Assembly: GCF_005217615.1 (NCBI RefSeq)
Contig: NZ_SZNK01000001.1
Location: forward strand, 887,501-951,500
Direction: 5' to 3'
DNA: 64,000 bases
Source: Brevibacillus antibioticus
GTDB taxonomy: Bacteria; Bacillota; Bacilli; Brevibacillales; Brevibacillaceae
Under the pieces are notes generated by a model, which worked only from the letters and a program-made list of their open reading frames with translations, did not search any database and had not been told where the DNA came from. Positions 10,502-19,012 of the stretch are shown one piece after another; the first letter of the stretch is position 1; every line of letters begins with the position of its first letter. The translations under genes and the position numbers were made by a program.

Positions 10502-10696
10502 TTAGTGTTAGAAGGAATTTGGGTAATGATATCATATTTATGAATGCTCTTAATCAGGCAGGATATCAGAAAAAGTTCGAAGGAGGAAGAGCGATACACA
10601 GAGGAAAGACAAGTCGGTGTATCCAGGCCTGAAAGAATGCAAGCAGGTATCTGATCAAATGACAGAAAAGTACAATGATTGCATACAAGGAGGATT

Positions 10697-11173
10697 ATGG
10701 TACATACCAGACCTTTTGAATATGAGCAAGACCAAGCATTTATTTGGGAATTGTACTGTTCTACGAGAACCGAAGAAATGGCTTTTTGGGGGTGGGGTGA
10801 GTCGGACAAGCTTGCTTTTTTACAGTCGCAGTTTATCATGCAGCAAAAATCTTACCAAATGCAGTTTCCCGCTCAAAATCATCAAATCATTCTCCGATCC
10901 GGGCAGCCTATCGGTCATTTGATCACGGATGCGAGCGGAGAAGTACTGCATCTCGTAGATATTTCTTTGCTGCCTGTATATCGGGGCCAGGGTGTTGGTT
11001 CTGGCATTATTGGCGATCTGCAAAAAGAGGCTGAAGCTATCCAATTACCGATCCGTTTACGCGTTTTACAAGGGAATCCGGCCTTTCGATTATATGAACG
11101 ATTTCATTTCATCGTGACAGACTCAACGGGGCTGTATATGCAAATGGAATGGCAGCCACTTCTGCAAAAATGA
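10697..11173 (+). CDS. GNAT-family N-acetyltransferase
   Basis: A ~158-residue acetyl-CoA-dependent acetyltransferase. The acetyl-CoA motif A is visible as LLPVYRGQGVGSGIIGDLQ, preceded by the beta-4 strand VLHLVDIS and followed by RLRVLQGNPAFRLYERFHF. The substrate is unknown. ATG 10697 directly follows AAGGAGG with only 3 bases between, a short spacing; a TTG at 10679 is the alternative. It lies just upstream of three tail-collar genes and may act with them, but the small gap also contains a candidate promoter. Confidence 0.8.
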   Translation: MVHTRPFEYEQDQAFIWELYCSTRTEEMAFWGWGESDKLAFLQSQFIMQQKSYQMQFPAQNHQIILRSGQPIGHLITDASGEVLHLVDISLLPVYRGQGVGSGIIGDLQKEAEAIQLPIRLRVLQGNPAFRLYERFHFIVTDSTGLYMQMEWQPLLQK

Positions 11174-11186
11174 CCAATCTGTTTGT

Positions 11187-11214
11187 TTGACAATGGAAAT
11201 AACCACTGTACATA
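11187..11214 (+). promoter_or_regulatory. Candidate sigma-A promoter for the tail-collar genes
   Basis: TTGACA, a 16-base spacer and TACATA lie just upstream of the first collar gene's ribosome site. The -35 is perfect and the -10 is weak. Confidence 0.4.
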
Positions 11215-11227
11215 AGGAGGAAGCAAC

Positions 11228-11743
11228 ATGGCAGAGCCATTTCTTGGAGAAATCAGGATGTTTGGGGGAGATTATGCACCACAAGGATGGGCATTATGCG
11301 AGGGACAGATTTTATCTATTTCGGAAAACGACACATTGTTTAGTTTGATTGGATTCACATATGGCGGGGATGGACAAACGACTTTTGCGTTGCCTGATTT
11401 ACGGGGGCGTATCCCGCTCCATCAAGGGAAAAATCCGAGCACAGGAACAACCTTCGCGATAGGTGAAAAAAATGGTGTAGAATCAGTCACCTTAACCGTC
11501 TCACAATTGCCCGCGCATACGCATACGGTCCATGCATCATCGCAGCCAGGAACGCAGAATAGCCCTGCCAATGCTGTATGGGCAAAGAATACGCAGCTAT
11601 ATTCAACAAATGCACCTGATGGATCGATGAACGCTTCCAGCTTGAGTACTGTAGGTGGAAATCAACCACACAGTAACCTGATGCCGTTTACGGTTATTAA
11701 TTTCATCATTGCCCTGTATGGGATCTATCCTCAACAAAATTAA
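11228..11743 (+). CDS. Tail-collar domain protein 1 (Mdp/microcystin-dependent-protein-like)
   Basis: 171 residues. The N-terminal ~70 residues are a phage tail-collar domain (PF07484 type): FLGEIRMFGGDYAPQGWALC, then TYGGDGQTTFALPDLRGR. The remainder is Ser/Thr/Asn-rich with the conserved LPAHTHT motif and ends in a hydrophobic strand, FTVINFIIALYGIYP. Relatives occur as phage tail-fibre tips and as stand-alone chromosomal Mdp proteins, usually in tandem. AGGAGG is 7 bases before the ATG. No signal peptide is seen. Function is unknown; surface binding or adhesion is an inference. Confidence 0.85.
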   Translation: MAEPFLGEIRMFGGDYAPQGWALCEGQILSISENDTLFSLIGFTYGGDGQTTFALPDLRGRIPLHQGKNPSTGTTFAIGEKNGVESVTLTVSQLPAHTHTVHASSQPGTQNSPANAVWAKNTQLYSTNAPDGSMNASSLSTVGGNQPHSNLMPFTVINFIIALYGIYPQQN

Positions 11744-11770
11744 CATTTCAATCGAACAGGAGGATTTTAC

Positions 11771-12280
11771 GTGGAACCATTTCTTGGAGAAATTCGATTT
11801 TTTCCCTTTCCATTTGCGCCAAAGGGTTGGGCTTTGTGTAATGGTGCGTTGTTGCCTCTCAATGGAAACCAGGCACTGTTTTCCTTGTTAGGAGCTGTTT
11901 ATGGGGGAGACGGGAAAAACAATTTTGCCCTACCAGATTTAAGAGGGCGTGTCCCCGTTCATAAAAACAATCAACAAGATCGTCCAATCGTACCGCTTGG
12001 GATGTCAGCCGGAGAAGAAACGCATGTATTAACAACAAACGAAATACCCGCTCATACCCATACCGCGACGGGCTCGAATGCAGCTGCCAATGAAAAAACA
12101 AGCACTGGGAACTACTGGGCACAAGCATCCACCACTACCTATGGGACAACCCCTGATACAACGATGAGTGAGAGTGCGTTGCAAACGGTAGGAGGCAGTG
12201 CACCTCATACGAATATGCAGCCGTATTTGGTCGGGAATTTTTGCATCGCGATTCAAGGGATTTACCCGCCAAGAAACTAG
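11771..12280 (+). CDS. Tail-collar domain protein 2 (Mdp-like)
   Basis: 169 residues, paralogous to its neighbours. The collar domain has EPFLGEIRFFPFPFAPKGW and YGGDGKNNFALPDLRGR; the second half has IPAHTHT and PHTNMQPYLVGNFCIAIQG. It starts at GTG 11771 with CAGGAGG upstream, 27 bases after the previous stop, so it is likely co-transcribed. The middle variable segment differs strongly from paralogues 1 and 3, as expected if the tips recognise different ligands. Confidence 0.85.
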   Translation: MEPFLGEIRFFPFPFAPKGWALCNGALLPLNGNQALFSLLGAVYGGDGKNNFALPDLRGRVPVHKNNQQDRPIVPLGMSAGEETHVLTTNEIPAHTHTATGSNAAANEKTSTGNYWAQASTTTYGTTPDTTMSESALQTVGGSAPHTNMQPYLVGNFCIAIQGIYPPRN

Positions 12281-12295
12281 AGGAGGCACTATCAT

Positions 12296-12820
12296 ATGGA
12301 TCCGTATATTGGAGAAATTCGTATCTTCGCTGGCAACTTCCCGCCGAGGGACTGGGCTTTTTGTGATGGACAATTGATATCGATCTCTTCCAATCCTGTC
12401 TTGTATTCGATATTGGGTGTGAAGTATGGTGGAGATGGTAAAACGACATTCGCGCTTCCCAATTTAAGAGGCTCAGCTCCGATGAACCAGGGGACAGGTC
12501 CTGCTTTGACACCGCGTGTGGCAGGTGAGACAGGTGGCGATGCCAACATTACTCTGCTGCAAAACGATATTCCGGCGCATACTCATGTTCCGAATGCGTG
12601 CTCAACTCCTACAGTCGATTCACCAACAGGCGCGAATTGGTCATCCACTGTTGGTCGGGGAGCTGTCATTCCTTACTCCAACACGAGTGATGGGACACAG
12701 CTTAGCCCGCAAGCAATCGGCACTACAGGCGGGACTCAACCTCATAATAATAGGCAACCTTTTCTTGGACTCTCGTTCATCATTTGTGTAGAAGGCGGAG
12801 CTTTTCCAGCGAGAGGATAG
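12296..12820 (+). CDS. Tail-collar domain protein 3 (Mdp-like)
   Basis: 174 residues, the third paralogue. It starts DPYIGEIRIFAGNFPPRDW, continues with YGGDGKTTFALPNLRG, then IPAHTHV and a hydrophobic C-terminal strand. GAGGAGG precedes the ATG, 15 bases downstream of collar gene 2. A terminator follows 12 bases after the stop, closing a three-gene unit. Confidence 0.85.
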   Translation: MDPYIGEIRIFAGNFPPRDWAFCDGQLISISSNPVLYSILGVKYGGDGKTTFALPNLRGSAPMNQGTGPALTPRVAGETGGDANITLLQNDIPAHTHVPNACSTPTVDSPTGANWSSTVGRGAVIPYSNTSDGTQLSPQAIGTTGGTQPHNNRQPFLGLSFIICVEGGAFPARG

Positions 12821-12832
12821 GAACCGTATCTT

Positions 12833-12867
12833 GGACGCTCAATGCTGTGTAGCAGAAGGCGTCTTTT
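12833..12867 (+). terminator. Terminator after the tail-collar genes
   Basis: GACGC/GCGTC flank an inner TGCT-GTGT-AGCA hairpin and are followed by TTTTTC. Confidence 0.75.
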
Positions 12868-12920
12868 TCGAATGACGGCGATGGTCACAGCCCTTCTTCC
12901 ATCTTTTCCTACTTTTCGTA

Positions 12921-12949
12921 TTCTTCTTGCGAGACGTATGCATTATAAT
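12921..12949 (+). promoter_or_regulatory. Candidate promoter for the AAA+ ATPase gene
   Basis: A perfect -10 (TATAAT, 12944-12949) lies 17 bases after a weak -35 (TTCTTC). It supports a translation start at 13001/13010 rather than the earlier in-frame codons from 12842. Confidence 0.45.
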
Positions 12950-13009
12950 GGATATGTCCGTGATACTACACGATCGCTTGAAGCAGGACGATCGCAGAGG
13001 ATGAAGCAG

Positions 13010-14185
13010 ATGACGAAGATAGAGATACTGAGAAGTATGTTGACGAGCGATCAACGCAATGCACCAGTATGGCTGTTATTAGGGTTAGAGCATGCTGAGC
13101 AGGGGGATCGTACGGAGGCTTTACAGGCGTTTACGCAGGCCCTTGCCTATGGTAATGAAGCGATGAAGGAAAAAATTGTGATCGAGCTCAACAAGCTACA
13201 AAAAGAATCCCCATATTCGCGGACGTTAAAAGGGATCAATCAGAAGGATTCCTCTACATATACGATGTTTACACCTAAGATACGCGTCATTGAAGGGGGC
13301 AAAGGGAAGACCAACGCGAAATCGGTTCAACTCGTTGAGAAAACGGCGGGTTTTGGAATGGTCGGCGGGCTTGGACGAGTAAAAGAGGCAATTTTTCAAA
13401 GACTCCTACATCCTATTTCGCAACGGTTGCCTCAAAAGAAAAGTACCCTTTTACTTTACGGACCATCGGGGTGCGGAAAATCTTTGCTAGCAAAAGCAAC
13501 GGCAGAAGAATGCGAGGCTCATTTTTTCTCCATGGCGATCACAGGCGGTCGAGGTATGTATACGCCGTCGAACAGGCCGTTCAACATCGATGACTTACTG
13601 ACAACAGCCCCTGCCAATAAACCGTTTCTGTTCCTTTTAGATGAACTGGACGGTTCCAGCCATTACGAAGAGCATGCGAACTCCTATCCTAGACAGGAGT
13701 TCGATTCCAAATGGCTTCAACAGATAACAAAGGCAGGCGAGTACGACGAACGATTCGTCCTGATGGGCGCAACCAACGTTCCTTGGGAATTGGAGCCTTC
13801 CATGCTCCGAACCGCTGGCTTTGATCACTGGATTTTTGTTGGACCGCCAGATCGGCAAGCACGGGAGGATATTTTTCGCTTAAAACTGGAGGGGCGTCCT
13901 TCTGAGGTGCTCGATTATGAGCAATTAGCAGGATGGACAGAGTTTTATTCGGGGGCAGACATCGAGTATGTAGTGGAGCTCGCGATGGAGCAGGTATGGC
14001 ATGATATCGTAACAAAAGGGGTCGATCGCCCGATTCAAATGAGCGATCTACGGGAGGCCATTGCAGCTACATATCCAACAACCATTGAGTGGTTGAGGAC
14101 TTTGAAAGAACATTTGAAACAAGTGGATGACAACGGAATTTATGATGAAGTGTGGGACTACCTGTCTCTTCACAGTAGAATCTGA
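13010..14185 (+). CDS. TPR-like/AAA+ ATPase of the VPS4/p97 type
   Basis: About 391 residues from ATG 13010, which has GAGG 9 bases upstream. ATG 13001 is too close to that site, and the longer 12842 start runs through a terminator and promoter. Residues 1-60 look like a TPR pair (APVWLLLGLEHAEQGDRTEALQAF). The AAA+ core has Walker A GPSGCGKS (151-158), Walker B FLFLLDELD (about 206-214) and sensor-1 Asn in MGATNVPWE. The usual RPGRFD arginine-finger segment reads RTAGFD, so the second Arg is missing. It probably remodels or unfolds a protein partner. Its position beside the collar genes suggests a link but does not prove one. Confidence 0.8.
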   Translation: MTKIEILRSMLTSDQRNAPVWLLLGLEHAEQGDRTEALQAFTQALAYGNEAMKEKIVIELNKLQKESPYSRTLKGINQKDSSTYTMFTPKIRVIEGGKGKTNAKSVQLVEKTAGFGMVGGLGRVKEAIFQRLLHPISQRLPQKKSTLLLYGPSGCGKSLLAKATAEECEAHFFSMAITGGRGMYTPSNRPFNIDDLLTTAPANKPFLFLLDELDGSSHYEEHANSYPRQEFDSKWLQQITKAGEYDERFVLMGATNVPWELEPSMLRTAGFDHWIFVGPPDRQAREDIFRLKLEGRPSEVLDYEQLAGWTEFYSGADIEYVVELAMEQVWHDIVTKGVDRPIQMSDLREAIAATYPTTIEWLRTLKEHLKQVDDNGIYDEVWDYLSLHSRI

Positions 14186-14193
14186 AATCCACG

Positions 14194-14232
14194 AAAAGAC
14201 TGTCGGCACGCTATCAGGCTGCGGTCTTTTTT
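14194..14232 (+). terminator. Terminator after the AAA+ gene
   Basis: AAAGAC/GTCTTT close a GC-rich hairpin followed by a run of seven T. Confidence 0.7.
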
Positions 14233-14251
14233 TGGTCTAAATGTTAGAATA

Positions 14252-14280
14252 TTGACTCAATACAGTCTTTTCTGTACGCT
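14252..14280 (+). promoter_or_regulatory. Candidate promoter for the kynB-zwf group
   Basis: TTGACT, a 17-base spacer and TACGCT lie about 40 bases before the cyclase start. Confidence 0.4.
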
Positions 14281-14322
14281 GAGTGTAGGCACGAACAGTT
14301 GCTGGAAGGTGGAGGATACACG

Positions 14323-14943
14323 ATGAAAATCATAGATATATCCCGTCCGTTCATGGCAGGTATGCCGACCTGGCCAGGGGACACTCCCTTTCACTATGTC
14401 GTAAACTGGCCCAAAGCGGAGAGTGGCTCAGTCAATGTCGGTAAAGTAACGATGAGTATTCACACAGGCACCCATGTGGATGCTCCGTTTCATTTCGATG
14501 ACGATGGTCGAAAAATAGCTGAATTGCCCCTAGACTTGTACATCGGTGAGGCAAGAGTGGTAGAGCTTGCTGGACGCTCCAGCATTGGCCCAGAAGATTT
14601 TTCCCAGGTTGATCTGGAGGGGGTGGAACGGCTGCTGCTCAAAACATTATCATGGCGTGACCCTCATCAATTTCCTTCAACCATCTGTCATCTGCGAGCG
14701 GACTTGCCAGTGTTCCTCGCCAAAAAAGGTATTCGGCTGATTGGAGTAGATGTCCCATCAGTCGATCCGTTGGACAGCAAGGAACTGGCTGCTCATCATG
14801 GGCTTCACCAGCATGATATTCATATTTTAGAGGGGCTTTTGCTCGATCATGTCGAACCGGGTGATTACGAACTGATCGCACTGCCGCTGCCTTTGGTAGA
14901 AGCTGATGGAAGTCCGGTACGTGCAATCTTGCGTGGTTCGTAA
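14323..14943 (+). CDS. kynB: Cyclase-family hydrolase, probable kynurenine formamidase
   Basis: About 206 residues of the Mn/Zn-dependent cyclase fold. The metal motif HTGTHVDAPFHF is near residue 50. The segment GVDVPSVDPLDSKELAAHH is characteristic of bacterial KynB, which hydrolyses N-formyl-kynurenine. GGTGGAGG is well placed before ATG 14323. No tryptophan dioxygenase (kynA) or kynureninase (kynU) lies in the window, so the pathway role is inferred from the motif alone. Another cyclase-type amidohydrolase activity is the alternative. Confidence 0.78.
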   Translation: MKIIDISRPFMAGMPTWPGDTPFHYVVNWPKAESGSVNVGKVTMSIHTGTHVDAPFHFDDDGRKIAELPLDLYIGEARVVELAGRSSIGPEDFSQVDLEGVERLLLKTLSWRDPHQFPSTICHLRADLPVFLAKKGIRLIGVDVPSVDPLDSKELAAHHGLHQHDIHILEGLLLDHVEPGDYELIALPLPLVEADGSPVRAILRGS

Positions 14944-15040
14944 GGCTGCATATTGATAAAGCAGTGATTTTCTCGAATAATAACAGGGTAACCACAAACA
15001 CCATCATCACGGCGTACGTATGAAGGGAATGAAAAAGTAG

Positions 15041-16540
15041 ATGGAAGCGATGACCTTTGTCCTTTTTGGCGCGACAGGAGATTTAGCAAAACGCAAAATT
15101 TTCCCTGCGCTCTTTAATTTATATGTAGATCAAAAGTTGCCTGCTGCCTTTTCGATTATCGGTGTGGGGAGAAGGGACTGGTCTAATGACGAATTTCAGG
15201 AAACTGTTCGCCAGTCTGTCCATGAGTTTTCTCGTCGCGCCCAGATTGATTCCCACGAGCTAGACGCTTTCTTGTCTGCTTGTCGTTATGCGGCAGTAGA
15301 TGTCATAGAACCAAGTGCATATGTAACGCTACATGATCTGGTGCTGCAAAGAGAGCAAGAGCTGCAGATCCCGCAAAACCGGATGTTTTACTTGTCAGTG
15401 GCCCCGCAATATTTCGAGGGAATTGCAACCAATATCAAATCCAGCGGGCTGGGTTCAACGACAGGCTGGAAGCGTCTGATCATTGAAAAGCCGTTTGGAC
15501 ATGATTTGCAATCCGCCAAAGAATTGAATGAAAAGCTAGGGAAAGCATTTTTGGAAGAAGAAATATATCGCATTGACCATTACTTGGGAAAACCGATGGT
15601 GCAAAACCTCGAGGCACTCGAATTTGCGAACCCGATCTTCCAGGCCCTTTGGAACAATCAGTACATCGCCAACGTGCAAATTACGGCGAATGAAACGGTC
15701 GGCGTCGAGGATCGGGCTGGATATTACGAGCCAGCCGGAGCACTACGCGACATGCTCCAAAATCACATGCTGCAAATGCTCATGATCATCGCCATGCAGC
15801 TTCCAAAGCGAATCACCTCCGCCCATATCCGCGAAGAAAAACGCAAGGTAATGGCCGCCGTGCGTCCAATGAAGAAAGAAGAAGTCCGCACCCACGTTAT
15901 TCGCGGTCAGTATAGCGCAGGACATCTTCAAGGAACGTCTGTAGCTGGTTACAGGGACGAGCCTGGTGTCGATCCTGTTTCGATGACAGAAACGTATATT
16001 GCCACTCGTGTCTGGATTGATGACCCGTTTTGGCAAGGGGTACCTTTTTATATTCGAACGGGAAAAAGACTGCAAGAGAAATCAACCAGGATCGTCATTG
16101 AGTTCAAAAATCCGCACGAAAAGCTATACCAGGAGCAAAATGAAACGACATCGCCTAATTTGTTGATTATCAGCGTGAATCCGAACGAAGGTATTGCCTT
16201 GCAGGTAAATAGTAAGAATCCGACAAATAGCGGTAAGATTGAGCCGGTGACCGTAGATTTCAGTGCAGGGACAAATGACGTGCCAGAAGCGTACGAGCTG
16301 CTCTTGTTCGATGCGCTCCGAGGGGATTCCACCTACTTTGCACATTGGGACGAGGTCCGGCTGTCGTGGGAGTGGGTGACACCGATTTTGGAAGCCTTCG
16401 CTGAAAATTTGGTGCCACTCTTTACGTACGAAGCTGGCTCATTCGGACCGAAGGCCGCGGAGCAATTGCTTGCAGCAGACGGATTCGTGTGGTGGCTGGA
16501 TAAGGTCGAAGAACGAGTGCCAATCACTTCAACAAGATAG
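15041..16540 (+). CDS. zwf: Glucose-6-phosphate 1-dehydrogenase
   Basis: Oxidises glucose-6-phosphate to 6-phosphogluconolactone with NADP, the entry of the oxidative pentose phosphate pathway. The 499 residues match the family. The nucleotide-binding start is FGATGDLAKRKIFPALF, and the substrate/catalytic motif RIDHYLGK is at about 177-184. GAAGGGA precedes the ATG by 12 bases; an in-frame ATG at 15050 is an alternative. No gnd or pgl is adjacent; the next gene is another oxidoreductase 24 bases on. Confidence 0.96.
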   Translation: MEAMTFVLFGATGDLAKRKIFPALFNLYVDQKLPAAFSIIGVGRRDWSNDEFQETVRQSVHEFSRRAQIDSHELDAFLSACRYAAVDVIEPSAYVTLHDLVLQREQELQIPQNRMFYLSVAPQYFEGIATNIKSSGLGSTTGWKRLIIEKPFGHDLQSAKELNEKLGKAFLEEEIYRIDHYLGKPMVQNLEALEFANPIFQALWNNQYIANVQITANETVGVEDRAGYYEPAGALRDMLQNHMLQMLMIIAMQLPKRITSAHIREEKRKVMAAVRPMKKEEVRTHVIRGQYSAGHLQGTSVAGYRDEPGVDPVSMTETYIATRVWIDDPFWQGVPFYIRTGKRLQEKSTRIVIEFKNPHEKLYQEQNETTSPNLLIISVNPNEGIALQVNSKNPTNSGKIEPVTVDFSAGTNDVPEAYELLLFDALRGDSTYFAHWDEVRLSWEWVTPILEAFAENLVPLFTYEAGSFGPKAAEQLLAADGFVWWLDKVEERVPITSTR

Positions 16541-16564
16541 AAAAAAGAAAAGGGAGCGGATGAG

Positions 16565-17554
16565 ATGCGATTTGGCGTAATCGGAACGAGCTGGATCACC
16601 GAAGAATTTATCCAGGCTGGTCAAAATGTAGAAGGATTTTCTCTTCAGGCTGTATATTCACGTACCTTCGAGCGCGCCAAGGAATTCGCTGAAAAGTACC
16701 ATGCTCCATTCGCCTATAATAGCTTAGAAGAAATGGTAGCAAGCAAAAATATGGACGCCGTCTATATTGCGAGCCCCAACTCCTGCCACGCGGAGCAAGC
16801 GATCCAGTGCATGGACGCGGGGCTGCACGTATTGTGTGAAAAGCCACTGGCTTCCAATACGATTGAGGCAGAAGAAATGATCAAAGCAGCGAATAGAAAT
16901 GACGTGCTGCTCATGGAGGCTGTCAAATCTACACTGTTGCCCAATTTTTTTGCGATACAAGACAACCTGCACAAGCTGGGAAAAGTACGACGCTTTATTG
17001 CTAGCAATTGCCAATATTCCTCTCGCTATGACGCCTACCGCGAAGGGAAGGTTTTACGTGCTTTTGATCCTGCTTTTTCAAACGGAGCCTTGATGGACAT
17101 CGGTATCTATTGTCTTTATCCATTACTCATCCTTTTTGGCAGACCAGACGATATCAAAGCAGAAGGAATTGTGCTTGATTCTGGAGTGGATGGAGAAGGT
17201 AGTATGTTGTTGAAGTATCGAGAGATGGATGCAATCATTAGCTTCTCGAAAATTACGACCTCCTATCAGCCAGCAGAAATTCAAGGGGAGGACGCTACGA
17301 TGGTGATCGATCGAATCAACCATCTCAAAGAAGTGGACATTCGTTACAGGGACGGGCGAACCGAACACGTAACAAGGCCTCAGACCCCGAAGACCATGCA
17401 TTATGAAATAAGAGAATTCCTACACTTGGCGAGGAGCGGGGCCAGACAATCTGCAACGAATTCGCATGAAGTTTCCAAAATGACCATGCAGGTCATGGAT
17501 GAAGCGAGAAGACAGATGGGGATTGTTTTTCCAGCGGATCGAAAAAAACAGTAG
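16565..17554 (+). CDS. Gfo/Idh/MocA-family oxidoreductase
   Basis: 329-residue NAD(P)-dependent dehydrogenase. A Rossmann start MRFGVIGTSWI is followed by AVYIASPNSCHAEQA and the family hallmark CEKPLA (about residue 92). The C-terminal half is the alpha/beta substrate domain with MDIGIYCLYPL. Family members oxidise sugars or inositols; the substrate cannot be read from sequence. AAAAGGGAG precedes the ATG, and the gene runs in line with zwf and the next cyclase. Confidence 0.85.
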   Translation: MRFGVIGTSWITEEFIQAGQNVEGFSLQAVYSRTFERAKEFAEKYHAPFAYNSLEEMVASKNMDAVYIASPNSCHAEQAIQCMDAGLHVLCEKPLASNTIEAEEMIKAANRNDVLLMEAVKSTLLPNFFAIQDNLHKLGKVRRFIASNCQYSSRYDAYREGKVLRAFDPAFSNGALMDIGIYCLYPLLILFGRPDDIKAEGIVLDSGVDGEGSMLLKYREMDAIISFSKITTSYQPAEIQGEDATMVIDRINHLKEVDIRYRDGRTEHVTRPQTPKTMHYEIREFLHLARSGARQSATNSHEVSKMTMQVMDEARRQMGIVFPADRKKQ

Positions 17555-17575
17555 GCAAAGGGGAGGGCGTTTGGG

Positions 17576-18217
17576 ATGAAAATGTATGATGTAACCGCCA
17601 CCGTTTACGAAGGAATGACAGTGTATAAAAACAAGCCAGAAAAGCAACCGAAAATACGTACGGCTACCAGTGGCTATGTAACCGAATCGAGAATCGACAT
17701 GGATCTTCACACGGGTACCCATGTGGATGCTCCCCTGCACATGGTGAATGCTGGTGATACATTTGAGAGTATTTCATTGGAAAAGCTAGTGGGCAATTGC
17801 AAGGTTCTCGATCTCACAGCGGTAGAGGACAGGATCACCCGCTCCGACTTGGAGAGCTTCGATTTGGTGCGAGGAGATTTTGTCCTGTTTAAAACGAAAA
17901 ACTCTTTTGAAGAGGCGTTCTCTTTTGAATTCATCTTTCTGTCAGAAGAAGGTGCGGAATATATAAGTGAGCTGGGGGTGCGGGGCATTGGTACCGATGC
18001 ACTTGGAATCGAACGCAGCCAGGAAGGTCACCCCACACATAAAAAATTGTTTGCAGCGGGAGTCATTGTCGTGGAAGGCTTGCGGCTAGCAGAGGTCCCG
18101 CCAGGCGAGTATTTTCTGGTAGCTGCACCACTCAAGCTGATCGGCACGGATGCAGCCCCGGCAAGGGTCCTATTGTTTGAAGGCTTACATAGTAACTTGT
18201 CTATTGAAACTGAATGA
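17576..18217 (+). CDS. Cyclase-family protein (second KynB-like hydrolase)
   Basis: 213 residues with the metal-binding motif HTGTHVDAPLHM near residue 45 and the C-terminal PPGEYFLVAAPLKL segment of the cyclase family. It lacks the PSVDPLDSK signature of the upstream paralogue; the equivalent reads GTDALGIERSQEGHPTH. Substrate specificity therefore probably differs. AAAGGGGAGGG lies upstream of ATG 17576. It follows the oxidoreductase by 21 bases. Confidence 0.8.
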   Translation: MKMYDVTATVYEGMTVYKNKPEKQPKIRTATSGYVTESRIDMDLHTGTHVDAPLHMVNAGDTFESISLEKLVGNCKVLDLTAVEDRITRSDLESFDLVRGDFVLFKTKNSFEEAFSFEFIFLSEEGAEYISELGVRGIGTDALGIERSQEGHPTHKKLFAAGVIVVEGLRLAEVPPGEYFLVAAPLKLIGTDAAPARVLLFEGLHSNLSIETE

Positions 18218-18234
18218 CGAGGAGTGGGAAACAT

Positions 18235-18750
18235 ATGCTCAGACGACCAGAGCGCGATGAATACGCTGCTTATTTTGACTATTACATGGGTCTTGTACCG
18301 GAGGGGGAGCTCCAAACGATCCTCACGCAGCAAGGAGAGAGGATCGTCGCGTTAGTTTCGTCCCTTGCCCCCGAACAAGTTGATTATCGGTATGCGCCAG
18401 GCAAATGGACGGTTAAAGAGGTGTTGGGTCATCTCATCGATGCAGAACGAATCATGAGCTATCGCCTGCTGAGAATCGCGAGAGGAGATCAGACACCCCT
18501 CGTCGGTTTTGATGAGAATGCTTTTGTTGAAAACGGGTGTTTTCAGCTAAGAGACCTGTCTGATTTACTGGAAGAGTATAAGGCTGTCCGTGCTTCCACC
18601 ATCGCGCAGGTGCGAGGAATCTCGCCAGAAGCGTGGTTGCGTACAGGACTTGCCAACGGAAACAAGCTATCTGCAAGGACATTGGCCTATGTGATTGCTG
18701 GACATGAAGCTCACCACACTAGCATTTTGATAGAACGGTACTTCGGGTAA
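18235..18750 (+). CDS. DinB-family putative metal-dependent protein
   Basis: 171 residues of the DinB_2 four-helix type. Potential metal-binding histidines sit in the expected places: GHLIDAER (about residue 64) and GHEAHH near the C-terminus. Family roles include thiol S-transferases and stress proteins; no specific function can be assigned. ATG 18235 has GGAG 10 bases upstream. An earlier ATG at 18214 overlaps the previous stop but has no good ribosome site. Confidence 0.78.
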   Translation: MLRRPERDEYAAYFDYYMGLVPEGELQTILTQQGERIVALVSSLAPEQVDYRYAPGKWTVKEVLGHLIDAERIMSYRLLRIARGDQTPLVGFDENAFVENGCFQLRDLSDLLEEYKAVRASTIAQVRGISPEAWLRTGLANGNKLSARTLAYVIAGHEAHHTSILIERYFG

Positions 18751-18778
18751 GGTAACGTAGCAGTGAGAATAGACAATT

Positions 18779-19012
18779 TCATAGGTGGAAACAGGTTCCT
18801 TAGGGCGTAACCAACTCGCCACAAGGATAATAGGGAAGCTCGGTGCAAATCCGACACGGTCCCGCCACTGTAAGAGGGGAGTCAGCGTCCAACAAGCCAC
18901 TGGTCTATCAAAATAGACGGGGAAGGCGACGCGAAACGATGATCCCATAGTCAGGAGACCTGCCTGTTTCGACAACACTGATAGACCTACGGGAGATAGG
19001 GAGGTGTTAGAG
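18779..19012 (+). ncRNA. Cobalamin (adenosylcobalamin) riboswitch
   Basis: Core elements are in order: GGTGCAAATCC near 18842, CGGTCCCGCCACTGTAA after it, and the B12 box AGTCAGGAGACCTGCCT at 18949-18965. A downstream hairpin pairs AACAC (18974-18978) and CCTA (18986-18989) with TAGG (18997-19000) and GTGTT (19004-19008). It encloses the GGGAGGTG ribosome site of the first micro-ORF, so control is probably translational. No T-run terminator is seen in the switch itself. Confidence 0.92.

Noticed and set aside
10498..10839. A 113-codon minus-strand frame over the GNAT start
   Set aside because: No ribosome site or domain; overlaps a well-supported plus-strand gene.
10697..12820. Collar genes as part of a prophage
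   Set aside because: No integrase, capsid, terminase, portal, lysis or attachment-site sequence in the flanks.
12842..13009. N-terminal extension of the AAA+ ATPase
   Set aside because: It begins inside the collar-operon terminator, crosses a TATAAT promoter and lacks a ribosome site.
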